This document shows, piece by piece, positions 56,012 to 64,000 of a stretch of 64,000 bases of DNA. The stretch lies in contig NZ_AP022581.1 of assembly GCF_010731535.1 (NCBI RefSeq), positions 2,427,952-2,491,951 on the forward strand, given 5' to 3'. Numbering within the stretch: the stretch's first letter is position 1; every line of letters begins with the position of its first letter. Below the pieces are notes generated by a model, which ran no database searches, was not told the DNA's origin, and worked only from the letters and a program-made list of their open reading frames with translations. Made by a program: the position numbers and the translations under genes. The stretch comes from Mycobacterium lacus (GTDB taxonomy: Bacteria > Actinomycetota > Actinomycetes > Mycobacteriales > Mycobacteriaceae).

Positions 56012-56908
56012 TCAGGACGGGCGCGCCACGATTACCGGCGTGCTGACCGAGTGCACGACCGCGTTGCTGACCGAACCCAGCAACATGCCGGTAAAGCCAC
56101 CCCGGCCGTGGCTGCCGAGGACGACTAGCTGGGCGGATCGCGACTGTTCGATCAGCTGACGGGCCGGCCGATCGCAGACGACGAGCCGGTGCACCGTGAC
56201 GTCGGGGTAGCGTTCCTGCCAGCCCGCCAGACGTTCGGCCAGGCTGAGCTCGGCCTCCGACTTGACCGCCGACCAGTCCAACCCCGGGAGTTCGACGACC
56301 TCGATGTCGCTCCACGCGTGCACCGCCTGCAGACCGACGCCACGGCGCGACGCTTCGTCGAACGCAATGGCCGTCGCGAGCTCCGAGGCGGGCGAGCCGT
56401 CAATGCCGACCAGCACCGGGGCCCGCTCGGGGTGAGCCGGACGGGGTTGCGACGGATCTTGGTCGTGAACGATCGCGACCGGACAGCTCGCGCGCCGCAC
56501 CACGCCGGAACTGACCGAACCCAGTAAGGCCCGGCCCACCGCCCCACGCCCGTAGCTGCCTACGACCACCATCTCTGCCTCTTCGGACAGCTCGACCAGC
56601 GTCGGCACCGGCGGCGAACACCTCAGCTCGCTCTTGATGGCGATCTTTGGCTCTGCCTTCAGGTTGTCTTCGGCGATCTTCACCGCGTGTTCGAGGACCT
56701 GGCGCCCCTCCTGCTCCTGCCACACCGCGATCCCAGCCGTTATCGGCATCTCCGGCCACGTCGGCACGGCCGCGTTCACCATATGGACCAAGGTCAGCGG
56801 AACATGACGCATCGCCGCTTCCTGCGCGGCCCACATGACGGCGGCATTCGACGCGGCAGACCCATCGACGCCGACAACGATGCCGAGGCGCTTCCCGCTT
56901 ACAGACAT
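56012..56908 (-). CDS. Tandem universal stress protein, Rv2005c-like
   Basis: The 298-residue protein consists of two Usp domains. Each has the ATP-binding pattern GxxGxxxxxxxxxG(S/T): VVGSYGRGAVGRALLGSVSS in the first and VLGSHGRGGFTGMLLGSVSN in the second; both begin with the usual D-containing strand (VVGVDGSAASNAAVMWAAQE, VLVGIDGSPASELATAIA). It matches Rv2005c, a DosR-controlled hypoxia protein. It is the first gene of the leftward five-gene operon, divergent from the otsB1-like gene. Confidence 0.9.
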   Translation of the reverse strand: MSVSGKRLGIVVGVDGSAASNAAVMWAAQEAAMRHVPLTLVHMVNAAVPTWPEMPITAGIAVWQEQEGRQVLEHAVKIAEDNLKAEPKIAIKSELRCSPPVPTLVELSEEAEMVVVGSYGRGAVGRALLGSVSSGVVRRASCPVAIVHDQDPSQPRPAHPERAPVLVGIDGSPASELATAIAFDEASRRGVGLQAVHAWSDIEVVELPGLDWSAVKSEAELSLAERLAGWQERYPDVTVHRLVVCDRPARQLIEQSRSAQLVVLGSHGRGGFTGMLLGSVSNAVVHSVSTPVIVARPS

Positions 56909-56988
56909 TTCGTCCTCCCTCTGTCAGTCACGACGTTATTGGCGGCGAGGTCGTCGGTCGTGAGGCTTTTGTCACCAACCAGATGGCC

Positions 56989-57008
56989 ATGGGGCCTTCG
57001 TTGGATCA
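56989..57008. promoter_or_regulatory. Candidate DosR box between the divergent stress genes
   Basis: Read on the minus strand, the segment TGATCCAACGAAGGCCCCAT has a good right half (AGGCCCCA) and a poor left half compared with the DosR consensus TTSGGGACTWWAGTCCCSAA. It lies 43 bases before the otsB1-like start and 81 before the Usp start. Low confidence: only a half-site match. Confidence 0.3.
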
Positions 57009-57050
57009 CCTGGGTTCGATCGGAGTGCCCGCTGTGGCATCGTCAGAGAA

Positions 57051-60000
57051 GTGACCGAAGAGGCCGCCACCATCGATAGGCGCTACCACGACGCGGTGAT
57101 CTTCGACCTCGACGCCGTGGTCATTGACGGTGCCTCGGTTGGCGTACGCACCTTCGATTCGACGTTGCCGTTGCTGCGCCGGCTGCACGATGCCGGCATC
57201 GCGACGGCCGTCTGCTCTTCCACCCGCTGCACCCGCGACTGCGCGCGGGTCCTGCGCGCCGCGGGCATTCACGAGGTCGTCAGCGTGGGTGTCGGAAAGC
57301 CCGCAGCGGCTGTCCTGACCGAGACCGCGACCCGCCTGAAGGCCCGTCCGGGTCGCTGCGTGGTCATCGCCCACGACCCAGTCGTGGTGCGAGCCGGCGG
57401 TGACCGCGGGTTCGGCCTCGTCATCCGCGTGGACGACACCGAGCGCGCCGACGACCTCATGTCGTGCGGCGCCGACGCCCTGATCGCCGACCTCGCGGAG
57501 ATCTCGGTGCGAGCCGGCGACAGTGTCATGTCCACCATCCCCGATGCCCTGCTGGCCTACGGCCAGCTCAAGGAACTCGTGGCGGACCGGCGACCGGCGG
57601 TGTTCCTCGACTTCGACGGCACCCTGTCCGACATCGTCAGGCGCCCCGAGTCGGCAACGCTGATCGACGGCGCCGCCGAGGCGTTACACGCACTGGCAAC
57701 ACAATGTTCCGTCGCGGTGATCAGCGGCCGCGACTTGGCCGATGTCCGCGACCGGGTCAACGTCGACGGGCTGTGGTTCGCCGGTAGCCACGGTTTCGAA
57801 CTGGTCACCCCGGCCGGAATCCATCACGAGAACGCCTCGGCGGCGCCAGCGGTCTCCACGTTGGCGCGTGCGGCCGCCCGATTGGCCGAGGAGCTGAGCG
57901 ACACGCCGGGAATACTGGTGGAGCCCAAACGCTTCGCCGTGGCCGTGCACTACCGCGATGTCGACGCCGGGCGCGTCGACGGTGTGATCGCGGCGGTGCG
58001 TCACCTCGGGCGTTCCGAAGGTCTGCGGGTCACGACGGGCCGCAAGGTCGTTGAACTTCGCCCGAACGTGGCCTGGGACAAGGGCAAAACACTGGAATGG
58101 ATGCTCGACCACATCGCGGGGAGCGACCGCACGGCCGACCTCGAGACCCTACTGCCGATCTACATCGGCGACGACATCACCGACGAAGATGCCTTCGACG
58201 CCGTCCGTTTCGACGGCGTAGGAATCGTGGTGCGTCACGAAGAGAACAGCGAACGGCCCTCCGCCGCCTCATTTAGGCTCGAAAGCCCCACCGCGGTACG
58301 CGAATTCGTCCAGCGCCTGGCAGATGACCTGCGAAATGCGGCGTCGCGTCGCAGCGACCTGTGGGAACTCGTCTACGAGGGTTACGACCCGAAGGACGAA
58401 CGGCTGCGCGAGGCACTGTGCACGGTTGGCAACGGTTACGTCGCCACGCGTGGTTGTGCGCCGGAGGCAGTAGCGTCGGAGACGCACTACCCCGGTACCT
58501 ATGCCACCGTCGTATACAACACGCTGACCGATCAGATCGCCGGCCGCACCGTCGAGAACGAAAGCCTGGTCAATCTGCCCAACTGGTTGTCGCTGACCTT
58601 CCGCATCGACGGCGGGGCCTGGTTTCACGTCGACGACGCCGAGTTGCTGTTCTATCGCCAGACATTTGACCTGCGGCGTGCGACGTTGACCCGCAGGCTG
58701 CGATTCCGGGACGACGCGGGCCGGATCACGACACTGACCCAGCAGCGGTTTGCCTCCATGCACCAGCCCCACATACTTGCCATGCAGACCACGATCAGCG
58801 CCGAGAATTGGTCGGGGACAGTCGAATTCAGATCACTGCTGGATGCGACCGTGCGCAATACGATGGTCGACCGCTACCGTTCCTTGTCCAGCACCCACCT
58901 CACCGCATCGGTGATCGACGAAATGCCGCCCGACTCGGTGATATTGCGAACTCGAACGTCGCAATCACGCATCTGGATCGCGGTGGCCGCGCGCACCACA
59001 GTGTGGCGTGACGATGCGCCGGCGGACGCGCAGTACGCGGTGGTGCGGGAAGCCAACCGTGGCGGTCACGACATCCGGGTCGCGGTTTCCGCGGGGCAAT
59101 CAATCACGTGCGAGAAAGTCGCGACCATCTTCACCGGCCGAGACCCCGCCATTTCCGAGCCGACGAGCGCCGCGCAGCACTACCTCGATGAGGCCGGTCG
59201 CTATGCCGACCTCCACCGGCAGCACGCCCGGGCGTGGGCCCGACTGTGGGAGCGATGCAACGTCGGCCTGGCCGACGGCACGGGATCGTTGCGGATCCTC
59301 CGGCTGCATTTGGTGCACCTGCTGCAGACCATCTCGCCGCATACTGCCGAACTCGACGCCGGAGTGCCGGCGCGGGGGCTCCACGGTGAGGCGTATCGCG
59401 GGCACATTTTTTGGGACGCACTGTTCGTCTCACCGGTTCTGAACCTGCGGATGCCCAACGTGTCCCGGTCACTGCTCCTTTACCGGCATCGGCGGCTTCC
59501 CGAGGCACGCCGCGCGGCGCGCAGAGCGGGCTACCTCGGCGCGATGTATCCGTGGCAATCGGGCAGCGACGGGCGGGAGGTGAGCCAGGAAGTCCACCTG
59601 AATCCGCAGTCCGGCCGGTGGGTTCCGGATGCCAGCGCGCGCGCACACCACGTCGGCCTCGCTATTGCCTACAACGTATGGCAGCACTATCAGGTGACCG
59701 GCGACCGCCAATATCTCGCCGACTACGGAGCCGAGACGCTGGTCGAGATCGCGCGTTTCTGGGTGGGACTGGCCAACTTCGACGACAGTCGCGGCCGCTA
59801 CATGATCCGGGGAATCATCGGCCCCGATGAGTTCCATTCGGGCTATCCGGGCAAGGAGTACGACGGGATAGACAACAACGCGTACACCAACGTGATGGCG
59901 GTCTGGGTGATCATGCGGGCGATGGACGCACTGGACCTGCTGCCACTGCGGGATCGGCTCGAACTCGTCGCGAAGGTTGGTCTGACAACCCAGGAACGCG

Positions 60001-60737
60001 ACCGATGGGATCACGTGAGCCGGCGCATGTTCGTCCCGTTCCACGACGACGTGATCAGTCAGTTCGAAGGCTATGCGGAACTGGCGGAACTGGATTGGGA
60101 GCGTTATCGGCGGCGATACGGAAACATCCAGCGGCTCGATCGCATCCTCGAAGCCGAGGACGACAGCGTGAACAACTACAAGGCGTCCAAGCAAGCTGAC
60201 GCGCTGATGCTGTTCTACCTGCTGTCGTCGGAAGAATTGCTGGGCTTATTCGGCCGGCTCGGCTACCACTTCGCCCCAGAACAGATCCCCAAGACGGTCG
60301 ATTACTATCTCGCGCGCACCTCACATGGATCTACGTTGAGCGCCGTCGTCCACACGTGGGTTCTTGCCCGTGCCAACCGGGATAACGCCATGGAGTACTT
60401 CGAACGGGTACTGAGTTCTGATGTCGCCGATATCCAGGGCGGTACCACGTCGGAGGGAATACACCTGGCGGCGATGGCCGGTAGCGTCGATCTGCTGCAA
60501 CGGTGTTTCACCGGGATGGAAACGCGTGACGACCGCCTGGTGCTTGGCCCGCACTGGCCGGAGTCCCTGGGCCCAATCGAATTCGCCTTCGTGTATCGCG
60601 GCCACCGGCTGCACCTCCGGATCAGCGGTAGGAGCGCCGCCCTGACGGCTGAGGCCGGGGGCGCTGGAGCGATCGACGTCGAATGCCGCGGTAGGGTGCA
60701 GCCGCTCCTGCCCGGACAGACCGTCGAAGTCGGCTGA
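57051..60737 (+). CDS. otsB1: HAD / trehalose-6-phosphate phosphatase / GH65 fusion (OtsB1-like)
   Basis: The 1228-residue protein matches Rv2006 (OtsB1). Residues 1-170 form a HAD-type domain (YHDAVIFDLDAVVIDGASVG). Residues about 180-430 are a trehalose-6-phosphate phosphatase with the nucleophile motif FLDFDGTLSDIV near 184-195 and IYIGDDITDEDAFDAV. From about 440 on it is a GH65 maltose/kojibiose-phosphorylase-like part: YPGTYATVVYNTLTDQIAGR, HGEAYRGHIFWDALFVSP and the catalytic-acid motif IIGPDEFHSGYPG near residue 923. It would act on trehalose and related disaccharides in the cytosol. The GTG start has AGAGAA upstream. It is divergent from the Usp operon. Confidence 0.88.
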   Translation: MTEEAATIDRRYHDAVIFDLDAVVIDGASVGVRTFDSTLPLLRRLHDAGIATAVCSSTRCTRDCARVLRAAGIHEVVSVGVGKPAAAVLTETATRLKARPGRCVVIAHDPVVVRAGGDRGFGLVIRVDDTERADDLMSCGADALIADLAEISVRAGDSVMSTIPDALLAYGQLKELVADRRPAVFLDFDGTLSDIVRRPESATLIDGAAEALHALATQCSVAVISGRDLADVRDRVNVDGLWFAGSHGFELVTPAGIHHENASAAPAVSTLARAAARLAEELSDTPGILVEPKRFAVAVHYRDVDAGRVDGVIAAVRHLGRSEGLRVTTGRKVVELRPNVAWDKGKTLEWMLDHIAGSDRTADLETLLPIYIGDDITDEDAFDAVRFDGVGIVVRHEENSERPSAASFRLESPTAVREFVQRLADDLRNAASRRSDLWELVYEGYDPKDERLREALCTVGNGYVATRGCAPEAVASETHYPGTYATVVYNTLTDQIAGRTVENESLVNLPNWLSLTFRIDGGAWFHVDDAELLFYRQTFDLRRATLTRRLRFRDDAGRITTLTQQRFASMHQPHILAMQTTISAENWSGTVEFRSLLDATVRNTMVDRYRSLSSTHLTASVIDEMPPDSVILRTRTSQSRIWIAVAARTTVWRDDAPADAQYAVVREANRGGHDIRVAVSAGQSITCEKVATIFTGRDPAISEPTSAAQHYLDEAGRYADLHRQHARAWARLWERCNVGLADGTGSLRILRLHLVHLLQTISPHTAELDAGVPARGLHGEAYRGHIFWDALFVSPVLNLRMPNVSRSLLLYRHRRLPEARRAARRAGYLGAMYPWQSGSDGREVSQEVHLNPQSGRWVPDASARAHHVGLAIAYNVWQHYQVTGDRQYLADYGAETLVEIARFWVGLANFDDSRGRYMIRGIIGPDEFHSGYPGKEYDGIDNNAYTNVMAVWVIMRAMDALDLLPLRDRLELVAKVGLTTQERDRWDHVSRRMFVPFHDDVISQFEGYAELAELDWERYRRRYGNIQRLDRILEAEDDSVNNYKASKQADALMLFYLLSSEELLGLFGRLGYHFAPEQIPKTVDYYLARTSHGSTLSAVVHTWVLARANRDNAMEYFERVLSSDVADIQGGTTSEGIHLAAMAGSVDLLQRCFTGMETRDDRLVLGPHWPESLGPIEFAFVYRGHRLHLRISGRSAALTAEAGGAGAIDVECRGRVQPLLPGQTVEVG

Positions 60738-60780
60738 GCGGCGGCGCCCGGTGACCGCGAGGTGACCAAAGCCGGCACAT

Positions 60781-60800
60781 GAGGGTCGAACGGCCCTGCT
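60781..60800 (+). promoter_or_regulatory. Candidate DosR box upstream of the second Usp gene
   Basis: GAGGGTCGAACGGCCCTGCT contains GGGTC-GAAC-GGCCC, close to the palindromic DosR core GGGNC...GNCCC. It lies 33 bases before the ATG at 60833, with a possible -10 region (CAAATAG) in between. The spacing suits a DosR-activated promoter. DosR itself is not in the window. Confidence 0.5.
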
Positions 60801-60832
60801 GGCACGTGGCCGACCCAAATAGCGTGGGTGCA

Positions 60833-61657
60833 ATGAGCCATCCACAACCAGCACAGTGGATTGTCGTGGGTATCGACGGCTCCGACGCCGCGATCAATGC
60901 CGCCAAGTGGGCCGTCGCCGAGGCCGCCAGCCGCGACATCCCGATGCGTCTGATCCACGCCATCCCCGAGCCGCAGCCCGGCGCACCCGAAGGCGATGCC
61001 GGCCTGGATCTGGAATTCGCGGAAACGGCGCTGCGCACCGCCGCGGCCGAGGTCCATGCGATGGGGCAGCCCATCAAGGTTGAAGCCGAAGTTGTGCGTG
61101 GACCGTCGGACCGCGCGTTGATCGACGAATCACGCAATGCGGAGATGGTTTGCGTAGGGTCTGTGGGGATCGGATGGGTCGCCCGCAAGGTGCTGGGCTC
61201 GACCGCCGACGCGGTGGCTCGGCAGGCCCATTGCCCGGTGGCGATCATCCGCACCACTCGTGACGGGTCACCTGTTGGGTCCGATTCCGGCTGGATCGCG
61301 GTCGTCGTCGACGATTCGGCCGGCAACGACGCGGTCCTCGAGCATGGCTTCCGGGAAGCCCAACTTCGTGGGACGCCGATTCTGGCGCTGGGAGCCTGGC
61401 GATGGGGTGTTGGCGAGATTCCTTATCGGCAGCTGAATCGCCGGCTTGGCCCCTGGGTGTCTCGGTATCCCGACGTGCACGTGCGACCGGCCGCCGCGCG
61501 ACGCGGAGTCGCCGAATTTCTCGCTGGCACCGAGGAGCCCATCCAACTGGCCGTGGTGGGCAGCGGTGCGGCCGGCGACGTTGCGCGGATGATCGGCCCC
61601 GCCACTCCCCACGTACGCCGCCACGCCGGCTGTTCGGTGCTCGTGGTGCGCGGGTAA
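60833..61657 (+). CDS. Tandem universal stress protein
   Basis: The 274-residue protein has two Usp domains. The first starts IVVGIDGSDAAINAAKWAVA and keeps a variant ATP loop (VCVGSVGIGWVARKVLGSTA); the second (WIAVVVDDSAGNDAVLEHGF) has a degenerate loop GSGAAGDVARMIGPATPHV, so probably only one nucleotide is bound. It resembles the Rv1996/Rv2005c group. ATG 60833 is preferred over 60779, because the upstream stretch contains the DosR-like box. Confidence 0.85.
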   Translation: MSHPQPAQWIVVGIDGSDAAINAAKWAVAEAASRDIPMRLIHAIPEPQPGAPEGDAGLDLEFAETALRTAAAEVHAMGQPIKVEAEVVRGPSDRALIDESRNAEMVCVGSVGIGWVARKVLGSTADAVARQAHCPVAIIRTTRDGSPVGSDSGWIAVVVDDSAGNDAVLEHGFREAQLRGTPILALGAWRWGVGEIPYRQLNRRLGPWVSRYPDVHVRPAAARRGVAEFLAGTEEPIQLAVVGSGAAGDVARMIGPATPHVRRHAGCSVLVVRG

Positions 61658-61736
61658 ACCGTTCCCGCTCGGGATGACGGGATCTTCGTAAGTCTCGTTA
61701 TCCCTTGCAGGACAGGCACTTCCACTACCGTCCGGG

Positions 61737-63272
61737 TTAGAAGGGTGGTGGGTCGTCGTCGGTGTGGGGTGGGGCGGGGCCGGGGTGGTTGGGGGGTTCG
61801 GCTAGTCGGGTGGTGTGGGCGACCGTGCGGACGTGGTGGTTGTGGCGGCGTTCGGTGGCGATGCGGTGGGCGCGGTCTTGGGCGCGGGTGCGCCGGCGTT
61901 TGGGCATCATCGCCGTCCGGTGGGCGCAGTAGTCGTGCGGGGGGTCGGCTTCCGGTGCCGGCATACCGCCGACCGCGCGGCACAAACTGGGGAACAGCAG
62001 CGCGCTACCCGGCGTGGTGACATGGGTGTGCCCCGACGGTGAGGTGAAAATCAGGGTCCCGTCGGGCAGTTGCCGTTCCCGCCACCCCCAAAAAGTTTTG
62101 ACAAGGTGATGAGTTCTACATTTGCAGTTCAGGTTGGCCGCATGGGTGGGTCCACCCTGGGCGTAGGGGATCGAATGATCCACATCGCAGTGGATCGCGG
62201 GTTGGTCACAGCCGGGCCAGCGGCAGGTCAGATCCCGGCACCGCACAAAATCGGCCAACGCCTTCGACGGCACATAGCCGGGCTCGGGTGGGGCATCGCC
62301 GGGGTGGATCAGCGGTACCAGTTTCGCGGTCTTGGCCAGTTCGGCGATCAGTTCGGGGGTGATCAGCCCGTCGGCGTTCATCATCGAGGCGGGCGCCGAG
62401 CTGGTGCCCTCGAGGGTGGCGGGTTCGGCGATCACATGGATCACCACCGGGGCGGCGCCCGGGCGGGTGGCGGCCGCGCAGTCGGTGCGCCCGCAGCGAC
62501 AGCCCAGCCGATCCGCCCCGGCGGCCAGCGCCCCCAGCGCGTCGGCGCGGCGCTGCTCGCGGGTGCGGGGATCGTGGGCACACACCGTGGCCGCCAACGC
62601 GCTCAACCGCTTGTCCAGCGCGTGGGCGTCGACGCTGTACAGGCTGCCGTCGATGCGCGAGAGGCCGTCTTGGTCCTGTCCGATCGAGATCTGCCGATCG
62701 GCCTGATACTCCTTACGGCGGCGCACCGCATCGGTATCCACCTTCGCCACGATCCTATCGACCGCCCCGGACAGCCGGGCGCTGCTCAGCGAGGGCCAGC
62801 GCGTCACATTGAGCGCCACCAACTCATCCACCGCCGCCAGCACCTCGGGGTCGACGATCAGATCGGTGCGGAACACAATCGTGGAAAACGCCCGAAAGTC
62901 GATCTCGCCGGCCACAAACACCGCAGCGGTCTTGGGTAGCCGCTCACGCATCGCGCGGGCATAACGCAGCCGGCCGGCGGCGCGCGCCTGGCTGATCCGC
63001 AACGCCGCACCCACCTCCGCGCTCACCGCCTCCATGGTGTCGATCGCCCAGTCCTCGGTCTCCGAAGAGCGCGAGAGCCGAGAGGCGAACAACTCCCCCA
63101 TCGCCACCAGCTGCGCGGCCGCCGCCCGATTCTCCGCCCGCGCGGCCGCACAAATCCGCTCCACTAGCCCCGCCGACTCGGCGGTGGTCGACGGATAGCA
63201 TCGCTCGACGTGCTCCTCAATGTGGGCGATCACCTCTGGCGACGGCACGCGACCCGACGATGTCTCGAACAT
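61737..63272 (-). CDS. REP13E12-family DUF222/HNH endonuclease
   Basis: The 511-residue protein starts [20 protein letters not shown] and has a long helical DUF222 domain, the segment [20 protein letters not shown] with GCRCGRTDC cysteines, and a C-terminal HNH domain [53 protein letters not shown]. The tail ends DDPPPF. REP13E12 proteins are repeated in mycobacterial genomes. The gene is intact and contains a sequence like the phage attB (near 62,110), so it is a second potential integration site. Biological function unknown. Confidence 0.9.
   Translation of the reverse strand: MFETSSGRVPSPEVIAHIEEHVERCYPSTTAESAGLVERICAAARAENRAAAAQLVAMGELFASRLSRSSETEDWAIDTMEAVSAEVGAALRISQARAAGRLRYARAMRERLPKTAAVFVAGEIDFRAFSTIVFRTDLIVDPEVLAAVDELVALNVTRWPSLSSARLSGAVDRIVAKVDTDAVRRRKEYQADRQISIGQDQDGLSRIDGSLYSVDAHALDKRLSALAATVCAHDPRTREQRRADALGALAAGADRLGCRCGRTDCAAATRPGAAPVVIHVIAEPATLEGTSSAPASMMNADGLITPELIAELAKTAKLVPLIHPGDAPPEPGYVPSKALADFVRCRDLTCRWPGCDQPAIHCDVDHSIPYAQGGPTHAANLNCKCRTHHLVKTFWGWRERQLPDGTLIFTSPSGHTHVTTPGSALLFPSLCRAVGGMPAPEADPPHDYCAHRTAMMPKRRRTRAQDRAHRIATERRHNHHVRTVAHTTRLAEPPNHPGPAPPHTDDDPPPF
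62095..62130. other. attB-like sequence in the intact REP13E12 gene
   Basis: The stretch around GGTGATGAGTTCTACATTTG aligns with the joined bacterial halves of attL and attR (AAATGA-TG and TTTTCTACAAAGG), with TG at 62110-62111 at the crossover position. Several bases differ, so its use by the integrase is uncertain. Confidence 0.45.
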
Positions 63273-63354
63273 ACATTCGATACTAGCAGACCCCGCCGAC
63301 CGCGTTGACTCATCAGAAATGCGCGCGAAAGGGTGATTCGTTGCCTCACTGAAA

Positions 63355-64000
63355 ATGCGCGCGTACGCCCAGTGGATGGGGTTGACGTTGGCCGAGCGCA
63401 GAGCAATCACCGAGACGACCGCGACCCGCTACCAGCTGGCGAGTAAGGGCGTTAAGAGCCGGATTCTCGACGAGTTGTGTGCGAACACCGGGTGGCACCG
63501 CAGCCATGCCCGCAAGGCGCTCAAAGCGGCGCTGCAACCCAAGATCGTCACCCCGCGCAATCCGCGGCCCGTGAAGTACGGGCCCGATGTCATTGCGGCA
63601 CTGACGCTCTGCTGGACAGTGCTCGGAATGCCCGCCGGCAAACGGCTTGCGCCGATGCTCGGCGAACTGGTGGTCGTGCTGCGTCATTTCGGGGAGCTGG
63701 TCATCGATGAGGACACCGCCGAACTACTGGTGTCGATGTCGGCGGCCACCATCGATCGCCGCCTGGCCGGTGAGCGAGCCAAACACCGTAAGGGGCGTGT
63801 GGGCACCAAGCCGGGATCGCTCTCAAAAGTCAGATCCCGGTGCGCACCTGGGCAGAATGGGACGACGCCCGACCCGGGTTCGTCGAGATCGACACGGTCT
63901 TTCACGACGGCGGCAATCGCGGTGGGGGCCATGCCTTCACGCTGACGGTCACCGACATCGCCACCGGCTGGACCCAGAATCGCTCACTGCCTGACAGGGC
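63355..64000 (+). pseudogene. Integrase-core transposase, frameshifted and cut by the window edge
   Basis: The frame from ATG 63355 encodes [54 protein letters not shown] and further to RKGRVGTKPGSL near 63,820. The continuation (LKSQIPVRTWAEWDDARPGF, VEIDTVFHDGGNRGGGHAFT, LTVTDIATGWTQNRSL) is in the -1 frame and holds the first DDE aspartate in EIDTV. The shift coincides with an A-run (TCAAAAGT). It is either a disabling indel or a programmed -1 shift. The element's left end lies between about 63,290 and 63,350; the right end is outside. Confidence 0.65.

Overview
The window is GC-rich chromosomal DNA from a slow-growing Mycobacterium close to the M. tuberculosis complex. Evidence: a PE_PGRS gene, REP13E12-type HNH genes, mycobacterial lipoproteins of the LppN and LppO types, and a gene order that, from memory, follows M. 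tuberculosis Rv2265-Rv2276, Rv2280, Rv2284-Rv2287 and Rv2290-Rv2294, then jumps to an Rv2004c-Rv2006-like block. The cyclodityrosine synthase/CYP121 pair and CYP128 point to the small group of species most related to the complex (an inference; the species cannot be fixed from the sequence).

Layout. 1-9.0 kb: end of an MFS transporter, a broken MmpS-type gene, cyp124, a methyltransferase gene split by an IS3-type element, a SnoaL-like gene, two decayed genes (DUF5995 and ABC1 kinase), then the sulfotransferase/CYP128 pair known for sulfomenaquinone. 9.1-15.7 kb: cupin protein, lppN, DUF2695 protein, PE_PGRS, two DUF202 membrane proteins, and the mycocyclosin operon (CDPS + CYP121). 15.8-31.8 kb: FAD-linked oxidase, CMD-like and Ddn-like proteins with a divergent TetR, lipM with a tocopherol-cyclase-like partner, a nonsense-truncated DsbA-like gene, a chagasin-like lipoprotein, a DUF5685 protein with a cysteine-rich tail, a Na+/H+ antiporter, lppO, sseB, a secreted phosphorylase-like protein, an alpha/beta hydrolase and a MalY-type lyase. 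31.8-39 kb: an acyl-CoA-dehydrogenase-like/SDR/SRPBCC operon, a membrane-protein ORF fused in frame to it, a bisC-like molybdoenzyme, and a LysB-like esterase operon.

39,493-49,167 is a 9.7-kb phiRv1-like integrated element. Both att junctions can be read: it sits in a REP13E12 gene, splitting it, with a TG crossover dinucleotide. It carries a large serine integrase, a RepA/DnaB-like ATPase followed by seven AAATCAC iterons, a run of small genes with 4-nt overlaps, a scaffold-like and an HK97-type capsid protein, and two cargo genes with HEPN-like motifs. No terminase, portal or tail gene is visible, so it looks like a capsid-bearing phage satellite with a possible defence cargo.

50.2-61.7 kb looks like a dormancy/stress island: a leftward operon encoding a universal stress protein, an Rv2004c-like kinase, a PEP synthase and two KAS III-like proteins (the second with substituted catalytic positions), divergent from a three-domain HAD/OtsB/GH65 protein and followed by a second universal stress protein. 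DosR-like boxes precede these units. An intact REP13E12 gene and a transposase running off the right edge close the window. A recurring theme is decay: nonsense codons, frameshifts, IS disruption and relics occur through much of the window.
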